A stretch of 64,000 nt of DNA from Micromonospora sp. DSM 45708 (GCF_039566955.1 NZ_CP154796.1:5456001-5520000); one strand, 5' to 3'; counted from the first letter of the stretch, positions 25,053 to 34,005 are shown. Numbers and translations: made by a program. The notes: a model not told the origin generated them from the sequence alone.

Positions 25053-25879
25053 GGCCGGCCCGCCGGGGTGGCGATCACCGCGAGCGCCGCCCTGCGGGCC
25101 CGCCTCCCGCGCAGCGAGCTGGCCCCGACCAGCAGCAACGCTATCCCGAACATGGCCGTGCCGATGACGTTGACCTGCGGCGGGATGCCCCGCTGGGCGG
25201 CGCCCCAGACGTACATCGGGAACGTGACGGTGGTGCCGGCGTTGAAGTTGGTGATGATGAAGTCGTCGAAGCTGAGTGAGAACGCCAGCAGCGCGGCGGC
25301 CACGATGCCGGGCAGCACCAGCGGCAGCGTGATCCGGCGGAACGTCTGCCACTCGCTGGCGTACAGGTCCATGGCGGCTTCCTCCAGCCGCCGGTCCATG
25401 CCGGCGAGCCGGGCCTTCACGGTGACCACCACGAACGACACGCAGAACATCACGTGCGCGATGACGATGGTCCAGAAGCCCTGCGGCACCCCGGCGGCGA
25501 CGAAGAGCGCGAGCAGCGAGGTGCCCATCACCAGTTCCGGGGTGGCCATCGGCAGGAAGATCAGGCCGTTGATCCCGGACCGGCCGCGGAAGCCGTGCCG
25601 CACCAGCGCGAACGCCATCAGCGTGCCGAGCACGGTGGAGACGACGGTGGCGATCAGGCCGATCTCCATGCTGCGGACCACCGCGTCGCACATGTCGGCG
25701 GTGGCGCAGGGGCGGGCCCAGTTGTCCAGCGTGAACTCGTTGAAGTCGTAGGAGACCCGGCTGGACGGACGGTTGAAGGAGAGCCCGGCGACGACCAGGA
25801 TCGGCAGCGTGAGGTAGCCGAGCACGAGCAGGGCCACGCCCATCACCCACCGGTCGGCGAGCCAGCGCTTCAGTTTCAC
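25049..25879 (-). CDS. potC: Polyamine ABC transporter permease (PotC-like)
   Basis: 276 residues with six predicted membrane spans and the ABC permease EAA loop (LEEAAMDLYASEWQTFRRITLPLVLPGI). The first span is followed by a short periplasmic loop, as in PotC/PotI. GTG start with GGAGG 6 nt upstream, overlapping the potB stop (GTGA). Forms the membrane channel with the adjacent potB product and is energised by PotA. Confidence 0.9.
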   Translation of the reverse strand: MKLKRWLADRWVMGVALLVLGYLTLPILVVAGLSFNRPSSRVSYDFNEFTLDNWARPCATADMCDAVVRSMEIGLIATVVSTVLGTLMAFALVRHGFRGRSGINGLIFLPMATPELVMGTSLLALFVAAGVPQGFWTIVIAHVMFCVSFVVVTVKARLAGMDRRLEEAAMDLYASEWQTFRRITLPLVLPGIVAAALLAFSLSFDDFIITNFNAGTTVTFPMYVWGAAQRGIPPQVNVIGTAMFGIALLLVGASSLRGRRARRAALAVIATPAGRP

Positions 25880-26784
25880 AGCACCTCCTCCGTGCCGGCC
25901 TTGCGCAGGTAGGTGAAGACGATCGCCAGGATCGCGGCCATCAGCAGGAACGACAGCGCCGCGCCCTGCGGGTAGTCGAGCCGGACCAGGAACGCCGAGT
26001 CGATGACGTTGCCGATCATGTACTCGTTCGGCGTGCCGAGCAGCTCGGCGTTGATGTAGTCGCCGGTGGCCGGGATGAAGAACAGCAGCGTGCCGGCGAT
26101 CAGGCCGGGCATCGACAGCGGCAACGTGACCCGGGCGAACGCGCGCAGCGGGCTCGCGTACAGGTCGCTCGCCGCCTCCAGCAGCCGGGGATCGAGCCGC
26201 TCCAGGCTCGCGTACAGCGGCAGCACCAGGAACGGCAGGAAGTTGTACGTCAGGCCGAGCACCACCGCGATCGGGGTGGCCAGCAGCCGGCCGTCCGGCC
26301 CGAGCAGGTGCACGTCGCGCAACAGCCCGACCACCGCGCCGTTGTCCGACAGGATGGTCTTCCAGGCCAGCGTGCGCACCAGGAAGCTGGTGAACATCGG
26401 CGCGACCACGGCCACCAGCAGCAGGTTCTTCCAGCGGCCGGCCTTCTGCGCGATGGCGTACGCCAGCGGGTAGCCCATCAGCAGCGCCAGCACCAGCGCG
26501 ATCGCCGAGTACAGGAAGGATCGCAGGAACTGCGGCCAGTACGCCTGCAACGCGTCCGGGTAGTTGCCGACCGCCCAGGTCATCGCGTACCCGGTGGAGA
26601 GCGAGCCGGCCGGGTCGTAGAGGCTGGCGGCGGCGAGTTGCAGCAGCGGCAGCGCGAAGAAGACCAGCAGCCAGGCCGCGCCGGGCAGCAACAGCAGGTA
26701 CGGCAGCAGCCGGTTCCGGCCGCGCCGCGCCGGCGGCGGCGCGGGTGACCCGGCGGAGGTGGGTACGTGGGCCAGCGCGGTCAC
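25876..26784 (-). CDS. potB: Polyamine ABC transporter permease (PotB-like)
   Basis: 302 residues, GTG at 26782-26784 overlapping the potA stop (GTGA). After a Pro-rich N-terminal tail come six spans, with the EAA loop LEAASDLYASPLRAFARVTLPLSMPGL. The VGNYPDAL region between spans 1 and 2 is typical of the PotB/PotH subfamily. A much longer reading frame upstream is not coding. Partner of PotC in the polyamine importer. Confidence 0.9.
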   Translation of the reverse strand: MTALAHVPTSAGSPAPPPARRGRNRLLPYLLLLPGAAWLLVFFALPLLQLAAASLYDPAGSLSTGYAMTWAVGNYPDALQAYWPQFLRSFLYSAIALVLALLMGYPLAYAIAQKAGRWKNLLLVAVVAPMFTSFLVRTLAWKTILSDNGAVVGLLRDVHLLGPDGRLLATPIAVVLGLTYNFLPFLVLPLYASLERLDPRLLEAASDLYASPLRAFARVTLPLSMPGLIAGTLLFFIPATGDYINAELLGTPNEYMIGNVIDSAFLVRLDYPQGAALSFLLMAAILAIVFTYLRKAGTEEVL

Positions 26785-27935
26785 GGCAACGCCCCGACCG
26801 GCGGCTCGTCGAGCAGCGGCGTGGTCTGGTCGTCCGCGCCGCCGGCCCGGGGCAGCAGGAACGCGTGCCGGGGGTCCCAGTGCGCGGTCACCGGCGTGCC
26901 GGTGGCGAGCCGACCGCCCAGCCCGCTGTTCGCCGCGAACACGGACAGCTCGCTGCCCCACGCGGTGCGCACCAGGTACTGGGTGCTCACCCCGACGTAG
27001 GAGGCGTCGGTGATCACGCCGCCGACGTGCTGGTGGCCGGCGGGCACCTCGTCGGGGCCGTCGACCAGGTGCAGCTTCTCCGGGCGTACGCCGAGGAAGG
27101 CCGGCCCGTCGACGAGCCGGGCCCGGCCGGCGGGCACCGAGAAGCGCGCGCCGTGCGCGGTGACCAGCACGTCGTCCCCGGCGTGGCCGCCGGCGTCGGC
27201 GGCGAGCAGGTTGGACTGGCCGAGGAAGTTCGCCACGAACGCGGTGGCCGGGTACTCGTAGATGTCGGCGGGCGCGCCGAGCTGCTCGATCCGGCCGGCG
27301 TTCATCACCGCGACCGTGTCGGCCATCGTCATGGCCTCCTCCTGGTCGTGGGTGACGTGCACGAACGTGATGCCGACCTCGGTCTGGATGCGCTTCAGCT
27401 CAAGCTGCATCTGCCGGCGCAGTTTCAGGTCGAGCGCGCCGAGCGGCTCGTCGAGCAGCAGCACCTGCGGGTGGTTGATGAGCGCCCGGGCCAGCGCGAC
27501 GCGCTGCTGCTGGCCGCCGGAGAGCTGGGCCGGCCGGCGTCGGCCGTACCCCTGGAGCTGCACCAGCGCGAGCATCCGCTCGACCTGGTCGCCCACCTTG
27601 CGGATGCCCCGGCGGCGCAGCCCGAACGCCACGTTCTCGTGGATGTCCAGGTGCGGGAAGAGCGCGTAGCTCTGGAACACGGTGTTGACCGGCCGCCTGT
27701 ACGGCCGCAGCCCGGTGATGTCCCGGTCGCCGAGCAGCACCTGCCCGCCGGTCGGCGTCTCCAGCCCGGCGATCATCCGCAGTGTGGTGGTCTTGCCGCA
27801 GCCGGACGCGCCGAGCAGGGCGAAGAACGAGCCCTGCGGAATCGTGAGGCTGAGGTCGTCGACGGCGGTGAAGACGCCGAACCGCTTGGTCAGGTCGGCC
27901 AGTCGCAGATCGCCGGCCGGTGCTTCCTGCGCCAT
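26781..27935 (-). CDS. potA: Polyamine ABC transporter ATP-binding protein (PotA-like)
   Basis: 384 residues. Walker A GASGCGKT, Q-loop QSYALFPHL, signature LSGGQQQR, Walker B LLLDEP and the switch His in HVTHDQEEAM are all intact. The C-terminal third is a TOBE-type domain (LGVRPEKLHLVDG), which marks the spermidine/putrescine importer class. ATG at 27933-27935, 5 nt after the potD stop. Supplies ATP hydrolysis for the permease pair. Confidence 0.93.
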   Translation of the reverse strand: MAQEAPAGDLRLADLTKRFGVFTAVDDLSLTIPQGSFFALLGASGCGKTTTLRMIAGLETPTGGQVLLGDRDITGLRPYRRPVNTVFQSYALFPHLDIHENVAFGLRRRGIRKVGDQVERMLALVQLQGYGRRRPAQLSGGQQQRVALARALINHPQVLLLDEPLGALDLKLRRQMQLELKRIQTEVGITFVHVTHDQEEAMTMADTVAVMNAGRIEQLGAPADIYEYPATAFVANFLGQSNLLAADAGGHAGDDVLVTAHGARFSVPAGRARLVDGPAFLGVRPEKLHLVDGPDEVPAGHQHVGGVITDASYVGVSTQYLVRTAWGSELSVFAANSGLGGRLATGTPVTAHWDPRHAFLLPRAGGADDQTTPLLDEPPVGALP

Positions 27936-27940
27936 CTGCC

Positions 27941-29125
27941 TCACGCCCCGATGACCTGCTGGAACTTGGTCTCGTACTCCTTCTCGCGTTGCTCGTCGAG
28001 GGCCATGAAGACCTTCGACTTCGCCAGCATCGCGTCGTCCGGGAAGATCAGCGGGTTTGCGGCCAGGTCCGGGTCGATCTTTTCCATCTCGGCCTGCGCG
28101 CCCTGCACCGGGCAGATGTAGTTGACGTACGCGGCCAGCTTCGCCGCCACCGCCGGGTCGTAGTAGTAGTTCATCAGCGCCTCGGCGTTGGCCTTGTGGG
28201 TGGCCTTGTTCGGCACCAGCATGTTGTCCGACCAGAGCATCACGCCGGACTCCGGCACCACGAACTTGACCTTGGGGTCCTCGAAGCCGAGCTGGATCAC
28301 GTCGCCGGACCAGCCGATGCACGCGGCGATGTCGCCCTTGGCCAGGTCGGGCGCGTAGTCGTTGCCGGTGAAGCGCCGGATCTGCTTGCTGTCCACGGCC
28401 TTCTTGAGCTTGTTCAGCGCGTCGTCGAACTGGGCCGGGGTGAAGTTGGCCGGGTCGTGGCCGTTCGACTGGAGCAGCAGGCCCATGGTGTCGCGCATTT
28501 CCGACAGCGCGGTCACCTTGCCCTTGAGGTCGGGGCGGGTGAGCAGCTCGTCGACGGTGCGGATCTCCTTGGCCACCTTGGCGTTGTAGGCCAGACCGGC
28601 GAGGCCGGACTGCCACGGGATCGCGAGCTGGGTGTCCTTGTCGAAGGACCGGCCACGCAGCGACGGCAGCAGGTTCGCCTCGACGTTTCCGATCTTCGCC
28701 TTGTCCAGCTTCTGGACCCAGCCGAGCCGGATCATCCGGGCGGCCATCCAGTCGGTGAGCACCATGATGTCCCGGCCGGTGCTCTGACAGCCGGCGAGCT
28801 GGTTCTGCACCTTGCCGAAGAACTCGTTGTTGTCGTTGACGTCCTCGGTGTAGGTCACCTGGATGCCGGTGCTGGCGATGAACGCGTCGAGCGTGGGGCG
28901 CTTCGACTCGTCCTTCTCGTCGGTGTCCATGTACTGCGGCCAGTTCGAGAACGCCAGCTTCTTCTCGGTGGCGGACACGTCGTCGCTCTTGCATCCGGCC
29001 TCGGTCTGCTGGGCGCCCTTCGTGCCGCAGCCGGCGAGCGTGCCCGCGGTGGCGAGCAGCGCGGCCGAGCCGAGCGTTCCGGTGAGCAGGCCACGCCGGG
29101 TGAGCGTCCGGAGGGGACTACGCAT
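27941..29125 (-). CDS. potD: Polyamine ABC transporter substrate-binding lipoprotein (PotD-like)
   Basis: 394 residues. The N-terminus has twin arginines (TRRGLLTG), a hydrophobic stretch and a lipobox (LAGC), so it is probably a Tat-exported lipoprotein attached to the outer membrane face. The mature part matches the PotD family: FSNWPQYMD near the start, TGRDIMVLTDWMAARM, IPWQSGLAGLAYN and a C-terminal helical lobe. ATG at 29123-29125 chosen for the AAGGAG 8 nt upstream. First gene of the operon potD-potA-potB-potC-oxidase-dehydrogenase-speB. Confidence 0.92.
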   Translation of the reverse strand: MRSPLRTLTRRGLLTGTLGSAALLATAGTLAGCGTKGAQQTEAGCKSDDVSATEKKLAFSNWPQYMDTDEKDESKRPTLDAFIASTGIQVTYTEDVNDNNEFFGKVQNQLAGCQSTGRDIMVLTDWMAARMIRLGWVQKLDKAKIGNVEANLLPSLRGRSFDKDTQLAIPWQSGLAGLAYNAKVAKEIRTVDELLTRPDLKGKVTALSEMRDTMGLLLQSNGHDPANFTPAQFDDALNKLKKAVDSKQIRRFTGNDYAPDLAKGDIAACIGWSGDVIQLGFEDPKVKFVVPESGVMLWSDNMLVPNKATHKANAEALMNYYYDPAVAAKLAAYVNYICPVQGAQAEMEKIDPDLAANPLIFPDDAMLAKSKVFMALDEQREKEYETKFQQVIGA

Positions 29126-29228
29126 GTGACGACTCCTTGGGGGCATCGTCGGCGGCGGGACGGGGGTGGCTCGCCGGCGGGAGGTCAGTGGCGATGGGGG
29201 CCTGATCCTGACATGAGAAACCCTCCCT

Positions 29229-29247
29229 CACAAGGGATTCCGTTGTG
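29229..29247. promoter_or_regulatory. Candidate operator between potD and the Lrp/AsnC gene
   Basis: The 205-nt divergent gap holds a 19-bp imperfect dyad, CACAAGGGATTCCGTTGTG, with 16 of 19 symmetric positions. It lies 103 nt from the potD start and 84 nt from the regulator start, where an Lrp/AsnC-family protein could control both genes. A -10-like TACGCT (around 29289-29294) lies on the regulator side. Confidence 0.45.
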
Positions 29248-29330
29248 GGAATAGCGAAGGACCACGAATTACGCCAGACTGCGCCGGGGCACTACGCTTC
29301 TGCACAGCGAATCGGACATGGGGAGCGGCG

Positions 29331-29843
29331 ATGGCCAACCGGCAACTGGAGAACGGCAACGGCACCCGCCGGGTCACCGTGCGTGACGGCTCCCACCACG
29401 CTCTGCTGGACGACGTGGCCAAGCAGATCATCGAGCAGCTCCAAGAGGACGGGCGACGCCCGTACGCGAGCATCGGCAAGGCGGTCGGCCTCTCCGAGGC
29501 GGCGGTACGCCAGCGGGTGCAGCGCCTGCTCGACGCCGGTGTCATGCAGATCGTGGCGGTGACCGACCCGCTCCAGCTCGGCTTCCCCCGGCAGGCCATG
29601 ATCGGGCTGCGCACCGACGGCGACCTGGAGCCGGTGGCCGACCGGCTCGCCGAGTTCGAGGAGATCGACTACGTGGTGATCACCGCCGGCTCGTTCGACC
29701 TGCTGGCCGAGGTGGTCTGCCGCAACGACGCGCACCTGCTGGAGATCCTCCAGAAGCTGCGCGGCGTGCCCGGGGTGCTGTCGACCGAGGCGTTCGTCTA
29801 TCTCAAGCTGCGCAAGCAGACCTACACCTGGGGTACGGCCTGA
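29331..29843 (+). CDS. Lrp/AsnC family transcriptional regulator
   Basis: 170 residues. Helix-turn-helix in the first half (DDVAKQIIEQLQEDGRRPYASIGKAVGLSEAAVRQRVQRL compressed to its core: SIGKAVGLSEAAVRQRV), followed by the RAM ligand-binding domain (VITAGSFDLLAEVVCRND). Divergent from the polyamine operon, so it most likely senses an amino acid or polyamine-derived compound and controls that operon. The N-terminal 20 residues are an unstructured extension. Its 3' end overlaps the converging DUF397 gene by 22 bp. Confidence 0.9.
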   Translation: MANRQLENGNGTRRVTVRDGSHHALLDDVAKQIIEQLQEDGRRPYASIGKAVGLSEAAVRQRVQRLLDAGVMQIVAVTDPLQLGFPRQAMIGLRTDGDLEPVADRLAEFEEIDYVVITAGSFDLLAEVVCRNDAHLLEILQKLRGVPGVLSTEAFVYLKLRKQTYTWGTA

Positions 29844-30013
29844 GCCTGGCCGACGAAGGCCCGCCAGGCGGTCGGCGTGAAGCTGAGGGTTCCGCCGGCG
29901 CGGTCCTTGCTGTCGCGCACCAGCACCCGACCGGGCAGGTTGTCGGCCACCTCGACACAGTCGCCACCGTTGTTGCTGCTGCGGGTCGCGGTACGCCAGC
30001 GGGCGCCGGTCAT
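29822..30013 (-). CDS. DUF397 protein
   Basis: 63 residues from the ATG at 30011-30013. Matches the actinobacterial DUF397 pattern: ARWRTATRSSNNGGDCVEVAD, then VRDSKDRAGGTLSFTPTAWRAFV. These small proteins are almost always encoded next to a DUF5753 helix-turn-helix protein, as here, and are thought to work as its partner, with antitoxin- or developmental-switch-like behaviour (BldB and Scr systems). The chosen ATG overlaps the partner stop (ATGA) with GGAG 8 nt upstream; an ATG six bases earlier is the alternative. Confidence 0.88.
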   Translation of the reverse strand: MTGARWRTATRSSNNGGDCVEVADNLPGRVLVRDSKDRAGGTLSFTPTAWRAFVGQAQAVPQV

Positions 30014-30834
30014 GTCCATGTCTCCGCCACTTCCCTGATCAGCTCGATCGAGCGCCGCCGGGGCAGCGCCTCACCGGTCACGCTCTCCCACCTCCGGCCC
30101 AGGCTAGCGACGTCGACGGGATCGGTCACGACCTGACCGCGGAGCTGATTGTCGAGATACGCCAATTCCGTCCCGTCGGGCAGCCGGCCCAGCACGAACG
30201 GACCGGCGAGCCCGGTGTGCCACGGACCGTCGGCCGGGATCACCCGGACCTGAACGTGCTCCCATCCGGCGACCGCCGCGAGATGCCGGAGCTGCCCAAC
30301 CATCACCGACCCGTCGCCGACCGGCCGGCGCAGCACCACCTCGTCGATCACCGCGACGAGTTGCGGCGGGTCGTCCCGGTCAAGGACGCGCTGACGCGCG
30401 ATCCGGCTCGCCACGATCTCGTCCACCTCGGCGGGCGGCAGCAGCCCACCGGTGCCCAGCACCGCGCGGGCGTACCCCTCGGTCTGGAGCAGGCCCGGCA
30501 CGAGCAGCGGCTGGTAGGAGCGGATCGAGATGGCGTCCTGCTCAAGCTCGACCCACGGGCGGAACCACGGCAGGTCGCGGCGGCGAAACGGCTCCGGCCA
30601 CAGCTCGGCGACCTCGCGGCCCAGCACCTCGGCGACCGCGACCCGGCTGTGCGGATGGGGGATGCGGTCGGCCGTCACCCAGCGCGCCGCCGTCTTCGGA
30701 TCGACCTGGACCTTCGCGGCGAGCGACTCGGCCGTCTCGCCCCGCGCCGCCATCGCCAACCGCAGCACCTCGTTCGCCAACGGACCCCTCCCGCCCTCGT
30801 CACTCGACGGCCGGCGGCGGGACACCCCGCTCAC
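30010..30834 (-). CDS. Helix-turn-helix regulator with DUF5753 domain
   Basis: About 274 residues. An N-terminal XRE-like domain (PLANEVLRLAMAARGETAESLAAKV, then PKTAARWV) is followed by DUF5753 (SYQPLLVPGLLQTEGYARAVL, VIDEVVLRRPVG, GLAGPFVLGRLPDGTELAYLDNQ). Such proteins pair with DUF397 partners and influence development or antibiotic production in actinomycetes. The start is uncertain: GTG codons at 30834 and 30825 and an upstream GTG at 30873 are all possible, none with a clear ribosome site. Confidence 0.82.
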   Translation of the reverse strand: MSGVSRRRPSSDEGGRGPLANEVLRLAMAARGETAESLAAKVQVDPKTAARWVTADRIPHPHSRVAVAEVLGREVAELWPEPFRRRDLPWFRPWVELEQDAISIRSYQPLLVPGLLQTEGYARAVLGTGGLLPPAEVDEIVASRIARQRVLDRDDPPQLVAVIDEVVLRRPVGDGSVMVGQLRHLAAVAGWEHVQVRVIPADGPWHTGLAGPFVLGRLPDGTELAYLDNQLRGQVVTDPVDVASLGRRWESVTGEALPRRRSIELIREVAETWT

Positions 30835-31278
30835 CGTCGCGTCGCTCGATGCGCTGCGCCGCACGATAGCCACGCTGCGTGTGCACGTCTGCGGTCCACC
30901 GGCGTGTTGCGGCGGGACGGTTGGCGGACGTCCCGAACGTCCTCGACCGCTGCGCGAACCCGGTCGGGCGGCACCGCGGCATGGCGTGCCGGGCCGCTAC
31001 GAACTTGATGGCGTGGACGGCTCACGACGGTGAACCGTCCACGCGCTCAAGTTGGTAGCCGGTGAGCGCACTCGCCGTCCGGACGCGCCGGGTTCGCCGA
31101 GACGACGAATCACGAGGGTGCGGTTTCCGTTGTGCGGAAGCCCACAGCGCGCCGAATTCGTCGCATCCACCCCCCTGCGCCACCGATAACACTTGCCTTG
31201 GCCGTATCGACTGTGGGATAACCGTGGGCAGAGCGGCCGGTGTCACCCCTGACCGGCCCGAGACCCGATGGGGCTGAC
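30835..31278. other. Intergenic region with a long inverted repeat
   Basis: About 440 nt between divergent genes. The main structure is the inverted repeat at 31002-31053. Nearer the aminotransferase, TTGCCT (about 31193) followed by GGATAA could be a promoter, but the match is weak. No convincing small gene was found; the short open frames here lack ribosome sites and codon bias. Confidence 0.5.
31002..31053. repeat. 23-bp inverted repeat with 6-nt loop
   Basis: Arms AACTTGATGGCGTGGACGGC+TCA (31002-31024) and the mirrored arm ending CAAGTT (31031-31053) match at 20 of 23 positions around the loop CGACGG. It lies about 170 nt upstream of the HTH gene and 225 nt upstream of the aminotransferase, in a divergent spacer, so it is not an obvious terminator. 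It may be an operator, a small mobile palindrome, or the end of an unseen transcript. Confidence 0.75.
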
Positions 31279-32625
31279 ATGGCCAACGCCACCGACCACC
31301 TCTGGATGCACTTCACCCGGATGGCCAGCTACTCCGCCGGCGAGGTCCCGACCATCGTGCGGGGCGAGGGCGCGTACGTCTGGGACGCGCAGGGCCGCCG
31401 CTACCTCGACGGGCTCGCCGGGCTCTTCGTCGTCAACGCCGGGCACGGCCGGACCGAGCTGGCCGAGGCCGCCGCCAAGCAGGCCGGCGAGCTGGCCTAC
31501 TTCCCGCTCTGGTCGTACGCCCACCCGACCGCGGTGGAGCTGGCCGAGAAGATCGCCGCACTGACCCCCGGCGACCTGAACCGGATCTTCTTCACCACCG
31601 GCGGCTCCGAGGCCGTCGAGGCGGCCTGGAAGCTGGCCCGCGCCTACTTCAAGCGCACCGGCCAGCCGAACAAGCACAAGGTGGTCAGCCGCTACATCGC
31701 CTACCACGGCACCTCGATGGGCGCGCTCTCGATCACCGGGTTGCCCGGCATCAAGAGCGACTTCGAGCCGCTGGTGCCCGGCGGGATCAAGGTGCCGAAC
31801 ACCAACTTCTACCGCGCCCCGGAGCACGGCGACGACGCCGAGGCGTTCGGCCGGTGGGCCGCCGACGAGATCGGCCGGGCGATCGAACGGGAGGGGCCGG
31901 ACACGGTCGCCGCGGTCTTCCTGGAGCCGGTGCAGAACTCCGGCGGCTGCTTCCCGCCGCCGCCCGGCTACTTCGCCCGGGTCCGCGAGATCTGCGACGC
32001 GTACGACGTGCTGCTGGTCAGCGACGAGGTGATCTGCTCCTGGGGCCGGCTCGGCGAGTACTTCGGCGCCACCCGCTACGGGTACCAGCCGGACATCATC
32101 ACCACCGCCAAGGGCATCACCTCCGGCTACGCGCCGCTCGGCGCGATGATCGCCAGCGACCGGCTGATGGAGCCGTTCCTCACCGAGACCGGCATGTTCG
32201 CCCACGGCGTGACGTTCGGCGGGCACCCGGTCTCCTGCGCGGTGGCGCTGGCCAACCTGGAGGTGTTCGCGCGGGAGGACCTGGTCGGGCACGTCCGGGC
32301 CAACGAGGACGCGTTCCGCGCCACCCTGGAGAAGCTGACCGACCTGCCGATCGTCGGCGACGTCCGGGGCGACGGCTACTTCTACGGCATCGAGCTGGTC
32401 AAGGACAAGACGACCCGGGAGACGTTCGACGAGGCGGAGTCCGAGCGGCTGCTGCGCGGCTTCCTCTCCACCGCGCTGTTCACCGCCGGGCTCTACTGCC
32501 GGGCCGACGACCGCGGCGACCCGGTGGTGCAGCTCGCCCCGCCGCTGATCGCCGAGCAGCAGCAGTTCGACGAGATCGAGCAGATCCTGCGCACGGTGTT
32601 GACCGAGGCGTGGTCCCGGCTGTAG
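31279..32625 (+). CDS. Class III aminotransferase, probable diamine (putrescine)-pyruvate aminotransferase
   Basis: 448 residues from the ATG at 31279. PLP enzyme of the SpuC/diamine:pyruvate group: LWMHFTRM at the N-terminus, FFTTGGSEAVEAAWK, SRYIAYHGTSMGA, FLEPVQNSGG, SDEVICSWGRLG and TTAKGITSGYAPLGA with the Schiff-base Lys. In the polyamine context it would convert putrescine to 4-aminobutanal, feeding the dehydrogenase at 16.6 kb. It is followed after 3 nt by the second FAD oxidase. Other omega-amines such as beta-alanine are possible substrates. Confidence 0.85.
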   Translation: MANATDHLWMHFTRMASYSAGEVPTIVRGEGAYVWDAQGRRYLDGLAGLFVVNAGHGRTELAEAAAKQAGELAYFPLWSYAHPTAVELAEKIAALTPGDLNRIFFTTGGSEAVEAAWKLARAYFKRTGQPNKHKVVSRYIAYHGTSMGALSITGLPGIKSDFEPLVPGGIKVPNTNFYRAPEHGDDAEAFGRWAADEIGRAIEREGPDTVAAVFLEPVQNSGGCFPPPPGYFARVREICDAYDVLLVSDEVICSWGRLGEYFGATRYGYQPDIITTAKGITSGYAPLGAMIASDRLMEPFLTETGMFAHGVTFGGHPVSCAVALANLEVFAREDLVGHVRANEDAFRATLEKLTDLPIVGDVRGDGYFYGIELVKDKTTRETFDEAESERLLRGFLSTALFTAGLYCRADDRGDPVVQLAPPLIAEQQQFDEIEQILRTVLTEAWSRL

Positions 32626-32628
32626 ACG

Positions 32629-34005
32629 GTGCGCTACCAGGAGCTGTCCCACTGGCTGTCCGACCTGGACGAGCCGCTGAGCCCACGGCCCGGCCTGCCC
32701 GGCGACACGGACGCCGACGTGGCGATCGTGGGCGCCGGGTACACCGGGCTGTGGACGGCGTACTACCTGGCGCGGGCCGATCCGACCCTGCGGGTCGTCG
32801 TGCTGGAGCGGGAGATCGCCGGATACGGCGCGTCCGGCCGTAACGGTGGCTGGTGCTCGGCGCTGTTCCCCACCTCGCTGCCGGCGCTCGCCCGGCGCCA
32901 CGGGCGGGACCGGGCGCTGGCCATGCAGCAGGCCATGCACGACACCGTCCACGAGGTGGGCCGGGTGGCCGCCGCCGAGGGCATCGACTGCGACTGGCGG
33001 GCCGGCGGCACGGTGGTGCTGGCCCGCACCGAGGCGCAGCTCGGCCGGGCCCGGGTCGCCGTCGAGGAGGCCCACACGTACGGGCTGACCGACGACGACT
33101 TGGTGCTGCTCGACGCCGGCGAGGCCGCCGCACGCTGCGCCGCCGACGGGGTACGCGGCGGCACGTACACGCCGCACTGCGCCACGGTGCAGCCGGCGAA
33201 GCTGGTCCGGGGCCTGGCCCTGGCGGTGGAGCGCCGGGGCGTACGCCTCTTCGAACGCACCCCGGTCACCGCGCTGCGGCCCGGCGCGGCGGTGACCCCG
33301 GCGGGCGTGGTCCGGGCGCCGGTGGTGGTCCGCGCCACCGAGGGCTTCACGCCGGGGCTGCCCGGGCACCGGCGGGCGGTCGCGCCGGTCTACTCACTGA
33401 TGGTGGCCACCGCGCCGCTGCCGGCGGAGACCTGGGCCCGGATCGGCCTGGCCGGGCGGGAGACGTTCTCCGACTACCGGCATCTCATCGTCTACGGCCA
33501 GCGCACCGCCGACGGTCGGCTGGCGTTCGGCGGGCGGGGCGCCCCCTACCACTACGGCTCCCGGGTGCGCCCCGGCTTCGACCGGGAGCCCCAGGTGTTC
33601 GCGGCGTTGCGCCGGGCGCTCGCCGAGCTGTTCCCGGCGCTCGGCCCGGACGTGCCGGTGACGCACGCCTGGGGCGGTCCGCTCGGCGTGGCCCGGGACT
33701 GGGCCGCCTCGGTGGGGCTGGACCGCCGCACCGGGCTGGCCTGGGCCGGCGGGTACGTCGGCGACGGGGTGGGCACCAGCAACCTGGCCGGCCGCACGCT
33801 GGCGGACCTGATCCGGGGCGAGGCGAGCGACCTGACCGCGCTGCCCTGGGTCGGGCACCGCTCCCCGCGCTGGGAGCCGGAGCCGCTGCGCTGGCTGGCC
33901 ATGAACGCCGGCCTGAAGATCATGTCCTCCGCCGACGCCACGGAGACCCGCACCCACCACCCGGCCCGCCGGGCCACCCTCTTCGCCCGCTTCCTCGGCC
34001 ACTGA
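32629..34005 (+). CDS. FAD-dependent amine oxidoreductase (DAO family, second PuuB-like copy)
   Basis: 458 residues, GTG start 3 nt after the aminotransferase stop. FAD motif AIVGAGYTGLWTAYYLARAD, GYGASGRNGGWCSAL, FGGRGAPYHYGSRV, THAWGGPLGVARDW and GYVGDGVGTSNLAGR. It aligns in plan with the oxidase at 23.6 kb but the two differ in detail, so they probably act on different amines. Part of a two-gene operon with the aminotransferase. Its stop codon lies inside a perfect palindrome shared with the converging gene. Confidence 0.85.
   Translation: MRYQELSHWLSDLDEPLSPRPGLPGDTDADVAIVGAGYTGLWTAYYLARADPTLRVVVLEREIAGYGASGRNGGWCSALFPTSLPALARRHGRDRALAMQQAMHDTVHEVGRVAAAEGIDCDWRAGGTVVLARTEAQLGRARVAVEEAHTYGLTDDDLVLLDAGEAAARCAADGVRGGTYTPHCATVQPAKLVRGLALAVERRGVRLFERTPVTALRPGAAVTPAGVVRAPVVVRATEGFTPGLPGHRRAVAPVYSLMVATAPLPAETWARIGLAGRETFSDYRHLIVYGQRTADGRLAFGGRGAPYHYGSRVRPGFDREPQVFAALRRALAELFPALGPDVPVTHAWGGPLGVARDWAASVGLDRRTGLAWAGGYVGDGVGTSNLAGRTLADLIRGEASDLTALPWVGHRSPRWEPEPLRWLAMNAGLKIMSSADATETRTHHPARRATLFARFLGH

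Noticed and set aside
30874..31278. Small genes or a tRNA in the spacer
   Set aside because: Short frames lack ribosome sites and no cloverleaf could be drawn; only the inverted repeat is supported.
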